DNA from: CAZOKN01 sp964580525
Lineage (GTDB): Bacteria; Pseudomonadota; Alphaproteobacteria; Rickettsiales; UBA6187
Assembly (NCBI GenBank): GCA_964580525.1
Contig: CAZOKN010000024.1
Location: 1-28,207 of the forward strand
Length of the DNA: 28,207 nucleotides
Reading direction: 5' to 3'
In this document: piece by piece, positions 23,482-28,207 of the stretch
How the letters are laid out: the number at the start of each line of letters is the position of its first letter
Position numbering within the stretch: the first letter of the stretch is position 1
The notes under the pieces: model-generated
Seen by the model: only the letters and a program-made list of their open reading frames with translations
What the model was told of the DNA's origin: nothing
The model's database searches: none
Translations under genes and position numbers: made by a program

Positions 23482-25455
23482 ATGGGCAAAGGTAATGTTA
23501 AGCCTGATCAGATTTTGCATCATGACAATGTTATTATTCCCGTAAAAAAAGATTTTGCTGATAAGGCACTTATAAACAAGGATGTCTATCAGGAAATGTA
23601 TAAACAATCGATTGAAAATCCTGATAAATTCTGGGGAGAGAAAGCAAAATCCCTTGATTGGATAAAACCATTTTCTAAAGTTAAAAATACTTCGTTTGGT
23701 GGTGATGTTTCGATAAAATGGTTTGAAGATGGTGCGCTTAATGTCTGCTATAATTGCGTTGATAGACATTTAGAAAAAAAAGCTAATCAAACTGCGATAA
23801 TTTGGGAAGGTGATGATCCAAAAGATTCTAAACATATAAATTATACTGAGCTCCATAAAAATGTTTCAAAGCTTGCAAATGGCTTAAAAGATCTTGGTGT
23901 TAAAAAAAGCGACAGGGTTATAATATACATGCCTATGATACCGGAGGCAGCTTATGCTATGCTGGCATGTGCGAGAATTGGTGCGGTACATTCAGTTGTT
24001 TTTGGTGGTTTTTCTCCTGAGGCACTGAAAGGTAGAATTGAAGATTGTGGATCTCATATAATTATCACCGCTGACGAAGGTTTGCGCGGTGGTAAAAAAA
24101 TTCCTCTTAAAGAAAATGTAGACGCTGCAATTGCAACGCTATCTTCTAAACAGAAAATTGTTGTTGTAAAAAGAACAGGTGGCGAAATTGCCTGGAATTC
24201 TGATAGGGATGTTTGGTACGACGATATCATAGCAAAAACCTCTGATAATTGCCCGCCTGAAGTTATGAATGCGGAAGATCCTTTATTTATTCTTTATACT
24301 TCTGGTTCTACAGGAAAGCCTAAAGGTGTTTTGCACACAAGCGGTGGTTATTTGCTGTTTGCTTCGATGACGCATAAATATATTTTTGATTATCAGGATG
24401 GCGATGTTTATTGGTGTACTGCAGACGTTGGTTGGGTAACCGGGCATAGCTATATTCTTTATGGACCTTTGGCAAATGGTGTAACTACTCTGATGTTTGA
24501 AGGGGTTCCTAATTACCCTGATTGGAGTCGTTTCTGGAATGTTATTGATAAGCATAAGGTGAATATTTTTTATACTGCACCAACAGCGATACGCAGCTTG
24601 ATGCGAGAAGGTGAAGAGCCAGTTACTAAAACTTCTAGAAAAACTTTGCGGGTTTTGGGAAGTGTTGGAGAGCCTATAAATCCTGAAGCCTGGAACTGGT
24701 ATTATAATATTGTTGGCGATAAGAGATGTCCGGTGGTTGATACCTGGTGGCAAACGGAAACAGGTGGTATATTGATAACGCCATTACCTGGAGCTATTGA
24801 TTTAAAACCAGGTTCAGCAACATTGCCATTTTTTGGAGTAAAGCCAGTTGTTGTTGATAATGAAGGAAAAATACTTGAAGGTGCGGCGGAAGGAAATTTG
24901 TGCATAGCGGATTCGTGGCCAGGCCAAATGCGTACTGTTTATGGCGATCACGATAGATTCAAAAAAACTTATTTTTCACAATTTAAGGGCAAGTATTTTT
25001 CTGGTGATGGTGTGAGGCGTGATGCTGATGGTTATTATTGGATTACAGGACGTGTTGATGATGTGCTAAATGTTTCAGGTCATCGTATTGGTACTGCAGA
25101 GGTGGAAAGCGCACTTGTATCTAATCTGAATGTTGCAGAAGCTGCGGTTGTTGGCTATCCACATGATATAAAAGGGCAGGGGATTTATGCCTTTGTTATA
25201 TTAAAAGCCGGTGTTGAAACAAATGATAAGCTAAAGGATGAATTATTAGCTAGTGTAAGAAAAGAAATTGGGCCGATTGCAAAGCCTGATATAATTCAAT
25301 TTACTCCAGGCTTGCCTAAAACAAGATCAGGTAAGATTATGAGACGTATTTTGAGAAAAATAGCAGAAAATGATTATTCAAATTTGGGTGATACCAATAC
25401 TCTCACAAATCCTGAGATAGTTGATGAGTTGATTAAAAATCGCTTGAATAAATAA
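23482..25455 (+). CDS. acsA: acetyl-CoA synthetase (AMP-forming)
   Basis: Activates acetate to acetyl-CoA through acetyl-AMP. The 657-residue protein is the usual Acs length. Visible motifs: VFGGFSPEALKGRIED, the phosphate-binding loop ILYTSGSTGKPKGVLHTSGG, DVGWVTGHSYILYGPL, VDTWWQTETGG, the hinge region DVLNVSGHRIGTAEVESAL, and the C-terminal PKTRSGKIMRR, where Lys618 is the residue commonly controlled by acetylation. The WWQTETGG Trp favours acetate over longer acids, although propionate cannot be excluded. CGGAGG is 8 bases before the ATG. divK begins 22 bases after the stop. The gene implies acetate scavenging and a metabolism beyond that of minimal obligate intracellular relatives. Confidence 0.95.
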   Translation: MGKGNVKPDQILHHDNVIIPVKKDFADKALINKDVYQEMYKQSIENPDKFWGEKAKSLDWIKPFSKVKNTSFGGDVSIKWFEDGALNVCYNCVDRHLEKKANQTAIIWEGDDPKDSKHINYTELHKNVSKLANGLKDLGVKKSDRVIIYMPMIPEAAYAMLACARIGAVHSVVFGGFSPEALKGRIEDCGSHIIITADEGLRGGKKIPLKENVDAAIATLSSKQKIVVVKRTGGEIAWNSDRDVWYDDIIAKTSDNCPPEVMNAEDPLFILYTSGSTGKPKGVLHTSGGYLLFASMTHKYIFDYQDGDVYWCTADVGWVTGHSYILYGPLANGVTTLMFEGVPNYPDWSRFWNVIDKHKVNIFYTAPTAIRSLMREGEEPVTKTSRKTLRVLGSVGEPINPEAWNWYYNIVGDKRCPVVDTWWQTETGGILITPLPGAIDLKPGSATLPFFGVKPVVVDNEGKILEGAAEGNLCIADSWPGQMRTVYGDHDRFKKTYFSQFKGKYFSGDGVRRDADGYYWITGRVDDVLNVSGHRIGTAEVESALVSNLNVAEAAVVGYPHDIKGQGIYAFVILKAGVETNDKLKDELLASVRKEIGPIAKPDIIQFTPGLPKTRSGKIMRRILRKIAENDYSNLGDTNTLTNPEIVDELIKNRLNK

Positions 25456-25477
25456 TAGATTGTGAGAGTTTTTCATA

Positions 25478-25882
25478 ATGAAGGGCATAGTGGTGAATTA
25501 TAAAAAAAATAAGAAAATCTTTATAGTAGAAGATAATGACCTTAATCTGAAATTATTTAAGGATTTATTGGAAGCAAATGGTTATGATGTGTCTTTCACA
25601 AACGATGGCTTAAAAGCTTTTGTTTTAATTAAAGAAGCATTGCCTGACTTGATTTTGATGGATATTCAGCTTAAAGGAGTCTCTGGATTTGATATTATAG
25701 CGGAGATTAAAAAAGACAAAACGCTGAAGCATATTCCTGTTGTAGCGGTTACTGCTTTTGCTATGAAAGATGATAAAGATAAAATATTGGCATCTGGCTG
25801 TGAAGAATATATATCTAAGCCAATTGCTATAGAGGCTTTCTTAGAAACAATTAATCATTTTGTTTTTAAGGATAAAAAATAA
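25478..25882 (+). CDS. divK: single-domain response regulator DivK
   Basis: Stand-alone receiver domain; in Caulobacter DivK is controlled by the kinases DivJ and PleC and in turn modulates cell-cycle and polarity signalling. The core closely follows DivK: IFIVEDNDLNLKLFKDLLEA, LPDLILMDIQLKGVSG, HIPVVAVTAFAMK, YISKPIAIEAFLETI. The acceptor is Asp62 in this numbering, with acidic Glu18-Asp19. The ATG at 25478 gives 134 residues and a nine-residue N-terminal excess; GTG 25493, preceded by AAGGG, would give a start closer to other DivK proteins, so the true start is open. It is followed 31 bases later by pleD, the same neighbour as in Caulobacter. Confidence 0.93.
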   Translation: MKGIVVNYKKNKKIFIVEDNDLNLKLFKDLLEANGYDVSFTNDGLKAFVLIKEALPDLILMDIQLKGVSGFDIIAEIKKDKTLKHIPVVAVTAFAMKDDKDKILASGCEEYISKPIAIEAFLETINHFVFKDKK

Positions 25883-25913
25883 CATTTATTTAAAAGTATA
25901 ATTATTCTGTTTT

Positions 25914-27287
25914 ATGGTTGCACGCATACTTGTAGTTGATGATTTACTTCCTAACAGAAGGCTTTTAGAGGCCAAGCTGAAGAGTGAGTATTATGAAGTT
26001 ACTACCGCTGAAAGTGGTATGCAGGCAATTGAAAGTGCAACAAAGTTGCCTCCTGACATAATATTACTTGATGTTATGATGCCGGAAATGGATGGTTTTG
26101 AAACCTGTAAGCGTTTGAAAAAACATCCCAGAACTTCAGACGTTCCTGTTGTAATGGTTACTGCCCTAACAGATGTTGAAGATCGTGTGCAAGGCTTGAA
26201 TGCGGGAGCGGATGATTTTCTTACCAAGCCAATTAATGACCTAGCTCTCTTTGCAAGAATACGTTCACTTGTGCGCTTGAAAAATATGACTGACGAGTTG
26301 AAACTTAGAGACAAAACTGGTGCGCAGTTGGGTGCGATTGCTGATGTTGAAAAAATAGATGGCGTCAGTGGCGCTAAAGTCATGATCGTTGATGATGATG
26401 CAACTCAGGCCCAGCAGATTAATATAAAATTGCAGGAACTAGGAATTTATGTTGTTGTGGAGGGTGATCCTGCAAAAGCCGTAAGGCTTTCAGAAGAAAC
26501 TGATTTTGACCTTATAATGGTTAGTGCCCAGCTTGCAAAAGATGATGGTATACATTTTTGTACCCATTTAAGAAGTCAGGAAAAAACAAGAAATACTCCT
26601 CTTCTTATAATAATAGAAGATGATAATCCTGATTTGCTTATTAAAGCCTTGGATATGGGTATAAATGATTATTTGATTACGCCGATAGATAGTAACGAAG
26701 TTATAGCCAGAGCTAGAATACAGATAAAAAGAAAAAAATATCAAGATGCGCTACAGGCAAGCAGGCAAGAAAATATTGAAATGTCTGTAAAAGATGGTTT
26801 AACCAATCTTTATAACCGTCGTTATTTTGATATGCATATAGAAAGTCTTCTTAATAGTTCTATGCAGAATGGTAAGCCGTTATCTTTGATGATTATAGAT
26901 ATGGATCATTTTAAGGGTGTGAATGATACTTATGGTCATTTGAGCGGAGATACGATATTGCAGCAACTTGCCCAGAGAATATTGGCCAATGTACGTCCTT
27001 CAGATTTGGTTGCCAGATATGGTGGAGAAGAATTTGTTGTGGTTATGCCGAGTACAGACATTAAACATGCAGCTAACGTGGCTGAAAGAATTCGCAAAGT
27101 TGTTGAAGCTACCGAATTTAATATTCCTGTCGAGCCGGGTAAGTTGAAAAAAACAATTAGCGTTGGCCTTGCTGCAATAGCGGCTGGTGATACGCCGCAT
27201 TCTCTTGTTGAACGAGCTGATAAGGGACTGTATCATGTTAAAAATACTGGTAGAAATAAAGTTGCTATATGTGCGGATAAAAAATAA
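25914..27287 (+). CDS. pleD: response regulator diguanylate cyclase PleD
   Basis: Makes cyclic di-GMP when phosphorylated; in Caulobacter it drives the swarmer-to-stalked transition. The 457-residue protein has the PleD architecture. REC1 (about 1-120) has Asp9-Asp10 and acceptor Asp53 in IILLDVMMPEMDGF. The second receiver-like adaptor (about 155-280) has the acceptor position changed to Ser204 (DLIMVSAQL), so it should not be phosphorylated. The GGDEF domain (about 290-457) has the active site GGEEF at 370-374 and the product-inhibition site RxxD at 361-364. DGLTNLYNRRYFD and DMDHFKGVNDTYGHLSGD are also typical. Enzyme and feedback inhibition both look intact. The stop overlaps the next ATG by one base (TAATG). 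Confidence 0.97.
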   Translation: MVARILVVDDLLPNRRLLEAKLKSEYYEVTTAESGMQAIESATKLPPDIILLDVMMPEMDGFETCKRLKKHPRTSDVPVVMVTALTDVEDRVQGLNAGADDFLTKPINDLALFARIRSLVRLKNMTDELKLRDKTGAQLGAIADVEKIDGVSGAKVMIVDDDATQAQQINIKLQELGIYVVVEGDPAKAVRLSEETDFDLIMVSAQLAKDDGIHFCTHLRSQEKTRNTPLLIIIEDDNPDLLIKALDMGINDYLITPIDSNEVIARARIQIKRKKYQDALQASRQENIEMSVKDGLTNLYNRRYFDMHIESLLNSSMQNGKPLSLMIIDMDHFKGVNDTYGHLSGDTILQQLAQRILANVRPSDLVARYGGEEFVVVMPSTDIKHAANVAERIRKVVEATEFNIPVEPGKLKKTISVGLAAIAAGDTPHSLVERADKGLYHVKNTGRNKVAICADKK

Positions 27288-28207
27288 TGTTTAAAAATTT
27301 TTTCTCAGAAGAAGTATTAAATAACCTCAAGGAAGTCTGGGAAATAATTGGACGTTTATGGTCATTAAAAGTTGCCAGAATTGAAAATAATGATGTTACT
27401 GTAGCAAATATATTTATAGCTCTTTTTATATTCATTATCGGTTACCGTGTATCAAAGAAGGTTAGCCGTATAATTAGGAATATACCTTCAATAAGTCATC
27501 TTTCTGAAAACACAGTTTACATGATTGAAACTGTAAGTTTTTATTTCCTTTTGGTTATCTTCACTTTTACTTCTCTTTCAATAGCGCAGATTCCTTTGAA
27601 AGCTTTTGCACTTCTAGGCGGCGCACTTGCGATCGGATTCGGTTTTGGTAGCCAGAACATAATAAAGAATTTTATTAGCGGTATTATATTAATGGCGGAG
27701 CAACCAATAAGGGTTGGTGATATTATACATCTTGATGGAAATACTGAAGGCAAGGTTGTTAGAATTGGTGCGAGATCAACCCATATACTGACATTTGATA
27801 ATGTTGATATATTAGTTCCAAATAGTTCTTTACTTGAGCTTAATGTTACCAATTTTACTCTTACTGATAATTTTATCAGAACAAGGATAAAGGTAGGCGT
27901 TGATTATGGTTCTGATAGCAGAAATGTAGAGAGGATTTTGAAAGAGATATTGAACAATAATCCTGATGTAATTAAGACCAGGCCAATCAAGATATTTTTT
28001 GTTGATTTTGGATCAAGCTCTATTGATTTTGAAGTTCAATTCTGGTGTGAAATGTTCAAGCCAAGCGATAAAAAAGACGTTGAGACAGACTTAAGGCATA
28101 GTATTTATGAGGTCTTTGCAAAAGAAGGAATAGGAATTGCTTATCCGCATGTTAACGTTACTGTTGATATGGCTAAACGTGTTGATGTGAAGATGGTTAA
28201 GACTAAG
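27287..28207 (+). CDS. MscS-family mechanosensitive channel (3' end beyond the window)
   Basis: Small-conductance mechanosensitive channel that opens under membrane tension to release solutes. The frame is open from ATG 27287 to the last base, giving 307 residues without a stop, so the C-terminus is outside. Helices: about 39-56, 82-99 and the pore-lining TM3 about 106-136 (ALLGGALAIGFGFGSQNIIK), followed by the beta-domain signature EQPIRVGDIIHLDGNTEGKV and VPNSSLLELNVTNFT. The N-terminal segment is short, so this is a small MscS-like member rather than a large MscK type. Its ATG overlaps the pleD stop (TAATG), which makes co-translation with the diguanylate cyclase likely. Confidence 0.93.
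   Translation, partial: MFKNFFSEEVLNNLKEVWEIIGRLWSLKVARIENNDVTVANIFIALFIFIIGYRVSKKVSRIIRNIPSISHLSENTVYMIETVSFYFLLVIFTFTSLSIAQIPLKAFALLGGALAIGFGFGSQNIIKNFISGIILMAEQPIRVGDIIHLDGNTEGKVVRIGARSTHILTFDNVDILVPNSSLLELNVTNFTLTDNFIRTRIKVGVDYGSDSRNVERILKEILNNNPDVIKTRPIKIFFVDFGSSSIDFEVQFWCEMFKPSDKKDVETDLRHSIYEVFAKEGIGIAYPHVNVTVDMAKRVDVKMVKTK

Noticed and set aside
1..28207. CRISPR arrays, insertion sequences, prophage genes and toxin-antitoxin pairs
   Set aside because: No regularly spaced repeats, transposase motifs, integrase or phage structural genes, and no convincing toxin-antitoxin pair were seen; base composition looks even across the window.

Overview
The window is a dense, AT-rich stretch of an alphaproteobacterial chromosome. 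Three things point to Alphaproteobacteria: a DivK response regulator directly followed by a PleD-type diguanylate cyclase, an electron-transfer-flavoprotein:ubiquinone oxidoreductase, and the order rpsM-rpsK-rpoA-rplQ at the end of a ribosomal-protein operon. The low GC and a long, eukaryote-like (type 2) isoleucyl-tRNA synthetase resembling the Rickettsia enzyme suggest a relative of Rickettsiales or another deep AT-rich lineage, but I cannot place it more precisely. A run of 10 Ns shows this is a draft assembly.

Layout. (1) 67-5220, + strand: S13, S11, RNA polymerase alpha and L17, then an exported cyclophilin whose stop codon lies inside a perfect-palindrome terminator, then the queuosine pair queA-tgt with overlapping reading frames. 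(2) 5422-12831, + strand: a ten-gene Mrp/Mnh-type multisubunit cation/proton antiporter operon in the order E-F-G-(MrpA C-terminal part)-B-C-D1-D2-small protein-D3. MrpA is split, there are three ND2/4/5-like subunits, and the last of them lacks the usual TM7 lysine. (3) 12838-13530, - strand: a solitary type IV pilin-like/pseudopilin gene, convergent with the antiporter operon and divergent from ffh. (4) 13599-16941: ffh (signal recognition particle GTPase), an unrecognised 63-residue protein, and ETF-QO on the opposite strand. (5) 17104-17906: an unrecognised glycine-rich membrane protein with its own terminator, and a tiny one-helix membrane ORF. (6) 17990-23407: ileS (interrupted only by the N run), a family-4 glycosyltransferase and gpsA. 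(7) 23482-28207: acetyl-CoA synthetase, divK, pleD and the start of an MscS-type channel that runs off the window.

Most genes are housekeeping. The parts least explained by standard annotation are the rearranged antiporter operon with its 86-residue extra membrane protein and divergent third D subunit, the lone pilin gene, and three small orphan proteins. The membrane theme recurs: cation/proton exchange, quinone reduction by ETF-QO, mechanosensitive release and protein targeting. Only the operon structures, not function, tie these together. The N run in ileS looks like an unmerged contig overlap: collapsing a shared 7-base end restores the frame exactly.
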